A DNA stretch of 64,000 bases from Prunus persica (Eukaryota; Streptophyta; Magnoliopsida; Rosales; Rosaceae): positions 20,020,087 to 20,084,086 of the forward strand of contig NC_034010.1 in assembly GCF_000346465.2 (NCBI RefSeq). The letters are read 5' to 3'. The notes beneath the pieces are model-generated. The model did not search any database, was not told the origin of the DNA, and worked only from the letters and a program-made list of their open reading frames with translations. Position 1 is the first letter of the stretch; each line of letters opens with the position of its first letter. Below, piece after piece: positions 33,548-45,454 of the stretch. The translations under genes and the position numbers were made by a program.

Positions 33548-33790
33548 GTCTCTTATTGGTTTTGGCTTCTCTGTTAAATTTGCTCAATTGTTACCTTAGT
33601 CTCTCTTGGTTTCTTTTTTTCTCTGTTTGCATATAACTTATTGGGGTTATTCCCTTTTCGTCATTACTCCAAAACTAAAAGATTTCAGCTGCATAATGGA
33701 AAAATCCTCATGCGTGTTAGTCATTAAAGTTTTGCATATATTGTTATCAATTGGTCTATTCACAATTTCATGTGCCACAAAACCATTCGT
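33548..33790. repeat. Diverged partial third copy of repeat R
   Basis: Immediately after copy 1, the sequence resembles the R interior at about 32215-32400 (GTCTCTTAT, CTTCTCTGTT, TTACCTTAG, TTAGTCATTRAAGTTTTGCAT). It lacks the TGTTGTCTGG start. Confidence 0.6.
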
Positions 33791-34247
33791 CAATCATTGG
33801 AAAAGTACAAAGGAACAACAAGTTTCAAGAGTGTGTGCAGGAGAAGCGAGGTGAAAGGATAAAGTGTAACCATTTTGTCTTTTTTAATTTGTTTTCTTTT
33901 GTGAAAATTGAAATTGATAAATATTTTGATGTGATGAGATGAGTTACCCAAATATGCATTCTAAATTTATAATGGGTTGGTCTAAAATTGACTCAATCCA
34001 ATCCATGCCCACCCCTACATTGTAATTGGAATTGTGACTTGGGAGTCTTTTGAAATTACACATGTACATAGAAGCATCATTAAGTACAACGTTATTTCTA
34101 AATTGGAGTTTACTAGCCACGAAACTGGACAATAGTCATCCTAAATTTTCATTCTTTTTCACATGTTATTTCAAGAAATAAAAGATATAGAAACATAATT
34201 GTATGTAATTGGTGATATTGAAATAATATGATGGGACCTATGATTGA
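33791..34247. other. Intergenic; empty site for the hAT insertion
   Basis: No gene seen. Bases 34186-34220 match the sequence flanking the hAT element beside gene C but without it. Confidence 0.7.
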
Positions 34248-34856
34248 TTAACTTTGGGACAAATCCACTGTGCTTAGGGGCAAAAGTGGACTTGTCCTCC
34301 TGCCACGGTTTTGTCCCCGGCATATCGGAGAAAAGAATTTGCCAACGGCCGGCACCAGTTTCGAGGCTAACACCAGCAGCACCAGCGAAAACAAGAAGAT
34401 GAAAACTAGGTAGTGCACAGGCCCCCAGGAAGAGGAGTGTGGAAAAAGCAGAAGCCACAAGAGTGAAGCAACTGAGAGTGAGCCAAACAGCAGCATGATG
34501 ATGTGGCACCATTTATATATGTATGCATGACAATCATGTTCATCGCTAGCCGTACCTGCACTAGGCCTCATAACTAGCAGTAGTCGCCCGAGTAAGCTGA
34601 AGGCCAAGCAGTATGCAAGGACGCTAGATAGAGCCACCACCATAAGGAAACGGTGCGATTCGAATAGATCTTCTTGTGGATATCGCATCTGGACCAACGT
34701 CAGGATCGTCGAAATGGTGAACGGAAGGATGCTTTTTTTGCCATGACGGCAGTTAAATGTTTGTTGTTGTTGTGCTGCAAAGTTGATGAACAGCTGCTGG
34801 TGGTTGATATAACATATGACAACACTAGAACTACTACGAGGACTAATATTCATCAT
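34248..34856 (-). CDS. Gene D: uncharacterised four-pass membrane protein
   Basis: A single-exon frame of 202 residues from ATG at 34856 (the next codon is also ATG); upstream in-frame codons lack ATG because the position equivalent to the gene C start is CTG. It has four hydrophobic segments in the same order as gene C: the ILPFTISTILTLVQM block, then FLMVVALSSVLAYCLAFSLL, CHIIMLLFGSLSVASLLWLL, and a Leu/Val-rich last helix. The tail is RRTSPLLPL. It lacks a few residues between the second and third helices compared with C. With C it forms the intact pair of this array. Confidence 0.72.
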   Translation of the reverse strand: MMNISPRSSSSVVICYINHQQLFINFAAQQQQTFNCRHGKKSILPFTISTILTLVQMRYPQEDLFESHRFLMVVALSSVLAYCLAFSLLGRLLLVMRPSAGTASDEHDCHAYIYKWCHIIMLLFGSLSVASLLWLLLFPHSSSWGPVHYLVFIFLFSLVLLVLASKLVPAVGKFFSPICRGQNRGRRTSPLLPLSTVDLSQS

Positions 34857-35874
34857 TCCCACATTAAAATGATTATTTCCAGGCAGATCAACTGGAAAAA
34901 CATGTGCAAAAAAGAAAATGACGACGTGCGATAAATAAAGGAGACTGGGAATATGAGTCGAAGAGAGTGATAACGTAAGCTATATATAGGAAGTTGGGAT
35001 CCGGCAGCATGAAACATATTATAGTAAAAACAACGTGAACGACGTAGCAAAAACAATAAGGTATATCTAATATCGACAAGCAATTGAAACATCAATGCCT
35101 TTTGCTTCAAGCAAAGTTGGTGCTTCATTAATTTTGTGTAGCAAATGAATGGTTTTGTGAAAATTCTTATCCAAAATGACTCATTTATCCAAAAACCAGA
35201 AAACCAATTTCCTTTACTGAGAATCATTATTAGGTGGGTTGAACTGTACTTTTTCATACAAAAAAGGGTCGGTTTCTTATTCTAAAGTAGTCATTTTATT
35301 GGCTTCGATTTGAACATTTCATTCAGGTAAAAAAAACCTCTGCACTATTTTCCAATCCATTGGAATAGAATAAAACTGTTTGCACTGAGCATCTGTTATC
35401 ATCTTGAAGTAGGACAAAAATTAATGAATAGACTAATATGGTACATATATTATATAATTAAAAAAAGTCAAAGCTTCACCATCTTACAAAGTTTAGGGTT
35501 ACTTTTTAATTGTTATAATATATTAAATATTATTAATTAAAAACAAATATATCACTTATTAGGCCAGATTCAAGAATGGAAATAACAATATCATTCCCAA
35601 CCTGTCTTTAATCGGATATTTTGAAAAATTGAAGATCTCGGTACTTACCCCCGTTAGGTGCCAGGACCCAATGGGAAATTTAGCCATTCCTAGTGCAAAT
35701 TGACCTGTTATTCTTGTAGATAAGTTTTTATCGATCTCACGGAGTTAAAGTGAGTTAGCCAATTTGGATTGTAACACTCTCGAAAGTGAGTTAGCCAAAA
35801 ACCTCATAGTCATCAACTTGTTAAAAAAATTTAACCCACTTTTTTCTTGAAAATCTGGACTCATCATGCGAACC
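34857..35874. other. Intergenic, no gene seen
   Basis: AT-rich. The 34853-35257 minus-strand frame has no recognisable domain and overlaps the upstream region of gene D. Confidence 0.6.
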
Positions 35875-36018
35875 TCAGTATTTTATTTTTGTTACAATAC
35901 TGAATAAATTTGGAGCACAACTGAATAAGTAGTGGGGCTGATTGTTGATGAAGTACGTGACATTGTGATGATCAGGATTGATCATCATACCAAACTTAAA
36001 ATGATGAATGAATTGCAT
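35875..36018 (-). pseudogene. Gene E: N-terminal fragment of the membrane-protein family
   Basis: Forty-odd codons from ATG 36018 carry the family start (HHFKFGMMINP, then FINNQPHYLF), closest to gene A. The hydrophobic helices are absent. Frame continues upstream to 36111 without homology. Confidence 0.6.
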
Positions 36019-36141
36019 TGCTACTGAAACTTTAGATATTGCTAGTGAGAAATTAAGTTCGGTACTCGGCTTTTTATTAGCCAAATATGTTAAAGAATAT
36101 GAGTCATACATTGAAAACTAACTAAATATAATACAAATTAT

Positions 36142-36281
36142 AATGAATGGTTCTACTACTAATAACACCGAGGTCTTTATGATAAAATTTTACATTTATT
36201 GGACTTTATAAGTAATTAAATTGAGAACAACATCGATGTTACTAATAGTGAGCCACTAATCCGTGTTTCTGAAATTTAACC
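36142..36281. repeat. TRIM terminal-repeat fragment
   Basis: About 140 bases matching, in reverse complement, the start of the TRIM repeat at 26693-26832 (AATGAATGGTTCTACTA at one end, CTGAAATTTAAC at the other). Confidence 0.7.
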
Positions 36282-36320
36282 AAATGTGAATTCACAAGTA
36301 CCGCCTAGGAATACCTTTAG

Positions 36321-36866
36321 ACGGACATCTAATTTCCAACCCAAAAAAAAAAGAAGAAAAAAAACCGACATATGATAAGTTTGACCAAAGAGAAAACGGC
36401 CACAAACAAAGCAGTAATCATATTAAAGTAGAGGCAGCTGAAGCAGACAGGGGTGGGGAGGGACCATCAAGCCATGTAGGGACCAGAGTGTTAGAGAGAA
36501 GATCAAGAGCGTTCGGCTGTAATTACTTATGCATGGGTCCTACTGGCTCCTAAAAACAAATGGTGCAGATCAGGGTATATGAGTTATTGGAGAGGGTGAA
36601 AAGCAGTGAATCAATCCCTGAAGCTCTCTCCCATATGTTTCAAATAAATAAATAAAAGTCGAAAAGGTTGCGATTGGATCATGCGATAACATTGACATAA
36701 GCACACCGGTCATGTCATTGACCTGTAGTATACGTACAGCTATAAGTGATTATTCTATAACTACGTTGCTTTTTAAATTTCCTTGTTTTTTTATTATTAA
36801 AAAAGAAAAATCATGGTCGGCTTAATGCCGCAGGGGGGGAATTCCTGGAAGCTGCTATTTGGAAAT
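36321..36866. repeat. Upstream module near gene E, with internal insertion
   Basis: Same two blocks as 28579-28773, separated here by about 380 bases of unrelated DNA. Confidence 0.65.
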
Positions 36867-39196
36867 GAACCACGAAGAACAGTGAGAAATAACAGACATT
36901 CCTTCATGGTCATGGATTTGCAATTTAAGGTGAACCATATGAGAATTGTGAGAAAGAAACACTTTTTTTTATTTTCGTAATGCGTGCCTTCGATTGGAGA
37001 TACTACATTAGAATAGGTTAATTACAAACACTTTTATTTAAGGCGATAACGAAGCTTAAGAGACCTGTGTCGATTTGGTCTTGTTGTGAGTAATTCTTGC
37101 ATGGCCCGAAGAAAGTACAGAAAGTATTCACAGCACAAAGGAAACATTCAACGTAATTGCCTCATGCATGGCCCGTTCACTCCTGGATTAATTCGGTGCA
37201 TGCATAATCTTTGCTTCGATCATAAGAATGGCAAATTCAATGGGCACGTCGAGCTTAGATCTGGGGAAGAGATCACAAATGGGCCCAGTCAACTGGAGGT
37301 ACCAAAGCGTGTGCCTTGAATTTGTCCCCTTCGAAACCTCTAAAAAGTCCCAAGTGATGTGGAATTTGCCATGTCATGCCACATTGGTTCAAGAGTAACC
37401 AATTTTGCTTCTGAAATCTGCTTCTATTCTCGAAATCCACTTCACTCATTGAGAATTTTTAAGAGTTAAACTTTTACTTTACATTTTCTATTTGGTGAGG
37501 TTTGGATTTTCATTATGAAATTTTGAAAATTGGTTTTTGAAATCTGCATCTAGGGTTTAATTTAAACACTTCATCATTCTAACTAGATCAGATTCTTTGG
37601 GTTTCTTCAAGGGGATGGTTTCTTGAAGAATTGCAAAGGTAGGTAGTGCTCATTTCCTAAATAGACCTAAGATTGTTTGAGCTTGAGATTACTTTTTCTG
37701 TAAGAATCTTTTTGACTTAGTGAATTGCCTGGTCGGAGTGATGACCCCCATTTTTTTTTTTCCAGTGATGAGTTTCTGGGTGAACATTTCTTGTCTATTG
37801 TTCTTGATTTTATGATTAGTCATACTATATCTATTATCTCTAAAGTACTGATGAATGTTCACACACCTTTCATTCTTGTTATTGCTAGCGCATAGGATGC
37901 CTAGATTGATGAGTCCTTCTGAGTGTCTAAGTTGTCACATAGTTTTTTTTTTTTTTAACTTGCATGTTTTAACATTTGATTTGTGGTAAGTCTGTGTTGG
38001 ACTTGTTTGTTCATAGGTTTATGACTACTAATTGACTAGTTATATTATTACTCGGAACAGTTATCATTGTTGTCTTAAATATATCCATTGAAGTTTTAAT
38101 TTACCCATTCACTTAAGTACTAATTTCAAATCATCATCCCCAACATAAGAAAAAAAATTTGATGAATTACCCCATTGTATACGCCATAAGTAAGCTTGTG
38201 ACACATAACTATATACATATGAATCAATTTAACTTTTGTCAACTATTATTCTAAAGATTCGATTGCTTCTTCCTTCTTTTAAAAAAAGAAATTTTTTGTT
38301 CCTTTCGTCCTTCTTGGAATCTGCATATAGATGTAAACCACAAATATTAAATTTTACATGTAATTAAGTTAGGAATAGACTAAATAATGAGTGAAATATA
38401 GCTCAATTCATTAAGTTTTTTTTTTTCTATTCATATGGACATAGGTTTGAAATGAGTAAATGACGCACTTGATTCTTGGAGAAATATGGACAAATGCACC
38501 ACTGTTATTTAAGCGTTGAAGGAAAAATGTTATAGTCAAACAAAGTAAGGCAAATTTTCAATTATGCTCATATTATTATTCTTCTTCAATATAGAGATAT
38601 TTATTTATACAAGTATAAAGATGTGTTAACTCTAAATAAAATATGAAATATATCTAAATTACAATAAAAAATAAATCTCATTTATAAGTAACTAAAATCC
38701 TAAATAAATAAGGAATCAAAAACCAAACTAAATAATTACTCGCTAACAATTTAAGCGTTGAAGGAGCAAGCCAACAATTTAAGCTTTCTTGGGGCAAACG
38801 TCTCGAAAGCACATTGGTGCATGGGTCCCCCTCGATCCCAGAAGAAAAATAGTTGTTGTACTGAATAAGTCTGAAGAGAATAATTTCATGGTCCCTGCAT
38901 GCAATGTGTACTTCAGAAATACGAGCTCGTCTACACAATTCTCATATAGAGGACGAGACAGCGTCACAATCTGGCTGGTCCTAATTCAGAAAGTTCACGG
39001 TGGCCCCAATACCAGGCATAGTTACAACTTAAGAGGTCGGCAGGTTAATGCAGTGATGGGACTAAAAGATATAAATAAATAAATCATAGGCATCAAAGGT
39101 ATACGATTTATACTCCTGCCATGCTGCCAAAAAAATAAAATAAAACGTGCAATATAATATAATACTAACTTTGAAGAAGAGAGTCAATAAAATATA
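36867..39196. other. Intergenic, no convincing gene
   Basis: Small frames at 37086-37319 (77 codons) and 38789-39082 (97 codons) match nothing I recognise. Bases ~38975-39120 are the uninterrupted partner of the split sequence at 1-660. Poly-T runs occur at 37748, 37944 and 38417. Confidence 0.5.
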
Positions 39197-40620
39197 TATA
39201 TGAACTCAAAAATAGCGGCTGAATTTATGTTCTATTAATTCCAAAAACCACCTTTGATATCACATTAGCTTAACAGCAGTGGGGGGATTATTGTTGTCTG
39301 GTTCTCTTATATTGTTCTTTGCTTCTCTGTTAGATATTAGTCTCTCTTTTTGCTTCTCTTATATTGTTTTTGTGTTTTACCTTAGCCTCTCTGTTTGCTT
39401 TTCTTGTATTGTTTCTTGCTCCTCATGCATTAGTCATTGAAGTTTTGCATGTTTTATTATCAATTTGGCTACCAACTTCACTATATTCTCCAACTTTAAG
39501 ATTGTTCCTTTACAACTTCTTGGTCCCTTTTTCCGTGGACCCTCTTTTTGTGGTTTGTTTTTGGGTCGAGCTGCTTTGTAGAGTGAGGAGGTCGTTGGAG
39601 GAACATCAATGCTCTGATTGGATTTCTGGCTCGCGAAAAAGATTTTTTCAACTTCTGAACAAAATTGAAAGTTGGAACAGGTGACAAGAACGAGCGAGCT
39701 CGGGCTGGGTCTTATTGGCCCGTTTCTTCTATCCTGGTCATACGTTGCTTAGGTGTGCCACTATTGGATATGAGACCAGCCCAATAGACCTGGTATAGGT
39801 GGTGTAGGATGTTTGTTTGTTGTATTTGCCCTTATTCTAGAATTCTACTCAAGTCATCGTGCTCCAAAGGGGGTACTGGCTTGGATAAGTTATTTTCTAT
39901 GCCTCAATTAAGACGACTTTAATATTCTTTCATTTGTGCGTGTCAATTTGGTAGATACGAGTAATACGTAATCAAATAAGGGAGAAAACAAAGTTGTGGT
40001 CAATGTTACCCTATATGGGTTTAGAAACCTAACTTAAATCCAATGAGCCCTTAGATTGGGCCAAGATTTTGGTCGATTCGGGCCCAATGATATAGTTCAA
40101 GCCTGAATTAACCTTTACTTCCGGACTGACAAAGCCTTTTTGCGGGTTATAGACCTCTGTTTTAGGTCCGAATTGGATGATTTAAGCAATATGAAAGTGG
40201 GATATATATATATATGCAGTTAAATAGTAGATATTTAAAGAAATAGTCAAGATAAATTCCAAGATTTCTTTATCCGATTTTAACTTGATAATAAAGAAAC
40301 GCAAGAGTTATAAATTTATCCATTTAACTAATTCAGAATATCAATTACAATGTAAGAAAGATTGGAGATTTCTCTATCCAGTTTGAGCGATACATGAATT
40401 TAAACTGATCATTCAAAAGAAATCATACTAAAAGGATGGCAGAGCACAAAAGATGAACGCGGGAGATGTCAACTGGTTATCTGAATATCAAGCAAGTTTG
40501 TTTGAAAAGGTCTTGAGTTTTTCAAGTGCTTTTGAGACGTAGCTTCTAGTTTTGGAGAGAGAGTCCCCTTCTTCTATTGCGGAGGCTCTATATTTATCGG
40601 CGAGAAAGCTTAATGATGAA
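39197..40620. repeat. 1.43-kb repeat R, copy 2
   Basis: Direct copy of 32120-33547 with few differences. Here it is followed by unrelated DNA rather than a third partial copy. Confidence 0.85.
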
Positions 40621-41142
40621 AGTTGAAAGAGGGTATTTGGCTACTATCCAAAGTCAGCTGTTGATTTGGACCAGTTCATAGGTGAAAGGATGGAATGTCT
40701 TTGACAAAACCGTTGATTATGGTGTTTCTCTAACTTGAGTTCTCTGCATCTGGAAATCCAGTTGGCAATTGGCTCCTTCCAGTCCTGGTGGCTTTTATCC
40801 AGCTTGCTTTTCTTGTTGGACGAAAAGGTGGTCAAGTCGTCATTAATGGTGACAATCCTTCTTCAGACCCTCGCGTGGGTCTATGTGTAACGGTTACCAA
40901 TTTTTTTAACTTTAGTGTGGCTCAAAGTTTTGGGCTTCTATTAATTTTTATCCATTTGTCAGCCCATTATTAAAAGAGTTCCTTTTGTCTTTTCCAAAGA
41001 AAAGAAAATGAAAGATATTGGGCCTGAGCTTCAATTCTTTTTTTGAGAGATAGACTATTTTTGGCCCATTTTTCAAATATGGTACAAACACTACTTTTAC
41101 TAAACATGTTCTCAGCAAGTACTATAAGGCACAGTTTATACT
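40621..41142. other. 3' flank of the NPF7-type gene, no other gene
   Basis: Non-coding sequence that probably includes the 3' UTR of the minus-strand transporter. Confidence 0.5.
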
Positions 41143-44100
41143 TTATCTTTTCTCCAATGATATAGACTTATATCGCTTGGCACATACAATATACAATGCC
41201 AAGTTGAGTGCAGTTAAACCAGCTGACAGGAAGAAAAACCTGTCCAAATGACCATCATTCAGATTCGGAGGAACCCAACCGGGCTGTCCATTCTTCGTCG
41301 TGATCTCCATCACCACCGTTAAAATCATGCTTGCAACATAACTACCCATTGCTGATGAAGTCATCCACAAAGCTATCCCCAAGCTCTTCAGTCCATCTGG
41401 TGTTTGTGAAGAATAAAACTCCATTTGTGAAACATATACAAATGCCTCAGACACTCCCACAAGCACATACTGTGGAGTCTGCCAGAAGATACTCAAAGAA
41501 CTCGTCTCTTCTCCGCTGTTGCTAGCATATTTTAGTCTCTTTCTCTCAACAAAGCCAGCAATTACCAATCCTACAATTCCAATTGTAAGGCCAATTCCAA
41601 TTCTTTGTAGCGCGCTTGGAGGCTTCGGTTCTCTTTTTGTTACCTTGGTGTACAAAGGAACAATGAGTTTGTCATATAATATGATGAAGAGGGAGGTGCT
41701 AACAATGTCAAATGCAGTCATGCTGGCTGGAGGTATTTGAAAGTTTGAGACCCTCCTATCCATGGCGGCTCCCTGCTCGACAAAAAGAGAAAGCACTTGA
41801 ATGAACACCATAGAGGAGAGGACGGTGCAAAGCCATACTGGCAATAGTCTCAGTATGCATTTCACCTCTTCAACCTGTGTCACAGTGCAAAGATGCCATG
41901 GATTTGGAGTTTGTCCTTGGTTTGACATCAGCGAGATATCATCACAGGTAATAAAGGCCGCTCGATCAAGAAACCTGTAAATCGAAAGATGATCAAAGAA
42001 TTACAGAATGATACTCATTAGAAACCTCTGAGTGTGACTAATGCAGGGGCCAATTCTGTCATGAAATTTTCTTTACAGGACACTGGTCTTATAATTTTCA
42101 ATAAAAAGTAATTGAATTATAATTAGTTTCATAGAAAAGCCATTTAATTGAAAATGCTTACTTGAAGCCTTTCGTGTGAAGGATTCTTCTCGAACCATTT
42201 GTTTCACTCCCCCTTCCAATGGTCTCATAAAGTCCTTCTCCATTTGAGGGCAGCTCATGATTTATCTTCCTCGTGGAAGCTACTATCACTTGGGAGAACC
42301 TAGAAATGGGATTTCCAGAAGCCTTGAAGTGTCTGTACCGACAACTACCACCTAAAAACAATACAGACCCAACAACAGAAGAACCAGTACATATCCAAAA
42401 GGCCGGCACCCAATGCCCCATGCTCTCCATATAAACCAATACTGTCTCGGCAACCAAGCATCCAAGATTTAATGCCACATAAAAATAGCTGTAGAATGAA
42501 GTCTTGGCTTGCTTTTCTTCTGAATCTTCCTCATCAAATTGGTCTGCACCAAAGGCAGCCAATGCGGGTTCAGGGGCTCCATTTCCAAGAGCAATAAGAT
42601 AAATTGATATGTAGAACATAGCAACTTCCATTGGTCTATGAGGCTCACATAACTGGCCTATTTCACCACAACCAGGAGGTCTGAGCAGAAATAAGTTGGT
42701 TGACAAGGATAATGCTATCAACCCCTGCAAAAATCAAAGGAGGTTAAGATAATACAAAATTTTGGAGAAGAGTGAGCATTCATATGGCTGACATGCCATA
42801 AGGGGGAGATGGTCGTGAACGTTGGAAGGCAAACTTACAATGGTGTGGACAATTTGAAATGTGACGCAAGTAAGGTATCTTCCCAAGTAGGAGTCACTAA
42901 GAAGAGCACCAATTAGAGAGCAGAAATAGAACGTTCCCATCCATCTGCTGAATGTGTTTGCTGCCTCTGCATTGGTCTGCCTCAGTACTGATTTGGCAAA
43001 AAGAACCATATTTACTTCAACTCCAGCAAATGCCAGTGAAACTAGTCCTTGATTGACTGTCACAGTAAAAGAAAAAAAAAGTACCAGTATATTAAGAAAT
43101 AGATATTAACATTTTTGTGTTTCGGATACTAAAGGATACCTATTAGAACAATACCAAAACCAGAAATGATAGGAATTACCATTAATAACCTCAATGATGA
43201 TGTGTGAACTATAGGAACACATACCTAATAACAACATTCCACATCTCCACCCACCAGTGCTCCCTTTTAGGGCTGGTTTTCCATACCAATCAACTGAGCC
43301 ATCTCTTGTGCATGCATTCAAAAGTCTCTTCTCGCCACCTTTCCATTGATCGACCTCAAACACCTTCCAAATGAAAATTATCGACATATTAAACATATCC
43401 AGCCAGGCCTTATATAGAATATAAAATTCTAAGTGTTAATCATCCGTATATACGAAACACTGTGCCAAAGATGAACATTTGATGTTGTTATTTCAACCAA
43501 GAAAATCTTGGAAAAACATAACATAGATTATGAGTGTGCTTGTGCTATGGAATGGAAATAGGACATTTGTTCCCAGAGGCCTCCCTAGGTGCTTCAGACT
43601 TCTTTCAGTTATCATATCAAATTCAAAATCAGATTTAAGTAATCACAATTTGCTTTCAAAATATGGGAATTCAGTGCTGTCTACAGCTGTGGCAAATAGG
43701 ATATATTGTAGCATCAAGATCATAAATGAAATTTCCAATATTTGCTTAGTTCTGAAGATTTGCACTTCTAATACTTTTATTAATTAGCTTTATGCAACCC
43801 CAAAAAGAAAATTAAATAAGGCAAGGGATAACAGATTGTGTCTGCACAACGCAATGTACAGAGAAGAAGTTTTAAATGTTAATAGCTAGGGGCAAGGGAT
43901 GATGGATATGAAACAACATTGAAACTAAACTACAGAAAAAGAAGAAAAATTGTGAAGGATTGGAACCATGTTCTCGAATTATATAACTGGGCAAAGAGAT
44001 AACATACATACATATATATATATATATGGAAATCTATACAGAAAAGAGAAGAAAAGTAAACTGGCTAAGCATTATAATTTTATAAACCATATCATTGCTC

Positions 44101-44172
44101 TGAGTTAGAAGATACCTTGAAGTTATTATCACTAAGTGCTGAAGTTGCAGAAGGTTCTGATTCTGGATCCAT
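41143..44172 (-). CDS. NRT1/PTR family (NPF7-type) transporter
   Basis: A plasma-membrane major-facilitator protein of 602 residues; NPF7 relatives move nitrate, with potassium exchange reported for NPF7.3. Five exons on the minus strand keep frame: 44172-44116, 43363-43225, 43056-42839, 42724-42162, 41974-41143, all GT-AG. Visible family features are TRDGSVDWYGKPA at the N-terminus, SDSYLGRY, then ALGNGAPEPALAAFGADQFD, FYSYFYVALNLG, NPWHLCTVTQVEEVKCILRLLP, FVEQGAAM and FWQTPQYVLVGVSEAF. The proton-coupling ExxER motif of helix 1 is replaced by QGLVS, as I recall for NPF7.3, which favours subfamily 7. The first exon codes only 19 residues, and a 752-bp intron separates it from exon 2. It is divergent to GCP1. 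Confidence 0.93.
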
Positions 44173-45454
44173 AGCTAGCTCTAAGCCTCTCCAACACACT
44201 TTCTGTGATAACAGAGGTTGGTTGGTGAATGGTGGGTTAATTTAAGATGACGAAGGACACATTTACTTATAGAAAATCTACAAACTTGAGCACAGAAGAT
44301 TGCTCTGATAATCTAAGAGAACGACATGTGTCCTGAGAACATAGTCCACATGTAGACATGCAGTAGGGACTTCAGATTTAGTCATGCAGTGGGGACTTCA
44401 GATTAAGTCAAAACAGAAGCATGGCATTTTAACACCCCATTGTGACTACAGACGTCATAGTTTTTCTGCAAGGATTCATGTCCTTTTGTCATATTTATAG
44501 CACATTGGGAAGCTTTACTTTTGCGCTAAAAAACCTCTCATTACTCAGTTATTCACCATACTTATTTATCAAATAATATCTCCCTATACTTATTACTATC
44601 TTATATATATTATTATCTAATAGAAAACACGCCTTGACAAGCAATTGTCACAAAGTTATACTTATATTCTTATTTGCATTGACACTAGAGAAAAAAAAAA
44701 GTTTATATAATAAGGATAAGCTCTCCTTTACAGGACCTCGGAGGTATGGGTAGTTGCTCTTAACCATTTGAGTTACAAACCCCCTTATTACGTACCAATC
44801 AACATTTGTAAAAATTTTTAAAAAAAGTTAGGCAATCACGATTCTAGACTTTTTGTTTATGTTTTTTTTCAATTTATGAACTTTCGAAGGAGGCGATCAT
44901 AAAAGTTAAGGGCAAACCAAAAATTAAGGAAAAAAAATGTAAGGGATGGGCGAAAAATACTAGAATCAGATAATCTACAACAAGACTTCACTTAACCACT
45001 TCCTTTCATTCATAATCTTTCTGTTTCCCATTCAAAATTATTGTATATTTTGTTTATTATTCAATAAATGTTCATGAAATTTGAATGACCTCTTTTGGTG
45101 GAGATTGGGTGCCACCAAAGCAAATAGTCAAAAATGATTTCCAATGAAAAATAGAAGGCATTTCTATTAACAAATTGCAACAAAAACTACTGTCAAGTAG
45201 CAAGTCTCACACAGAAAGATTTGAGGGCTGATTGTTGGATCACATTGGCTTAACACAAACTTGATATGAGCCCAATTTGAACGATGAAAACCAAAGGAAT
45301 TTGGCCCAACTGATGTTTTGGGCTGAACCCATATGAAAAAAGCGAAAAACGTTTTGTTCTTGTCCAAAAGAAGCGGTTCGAGCAATGACAAATACGTTGT
45401 CTCTTTGAAGTTACTGTGTGCGCCATGTTCTTCATCATCTCTCTGTCTCTCTGA
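44173..45454. other. Shared upstream region of NPF7-type gene and GCP1
   Basis: About 1.28 kb between two divergent starts. AT-rich, no gene seen; CTCTCTGTCTCTCT pyrimidine stretch just before the GCP1 ATG. Confidence 0.6.

Noticed and set aside
37086..37319. 77-codon frame, Cys/His-containing
   Set aside because: No recognisable spacing of a zinc finger and no neighbouring exon signals.
38789..39082. 97-codon frame
   Set aside because: No known motif, and its 3' half is a dispersed non-coding repeat shared with the window start.
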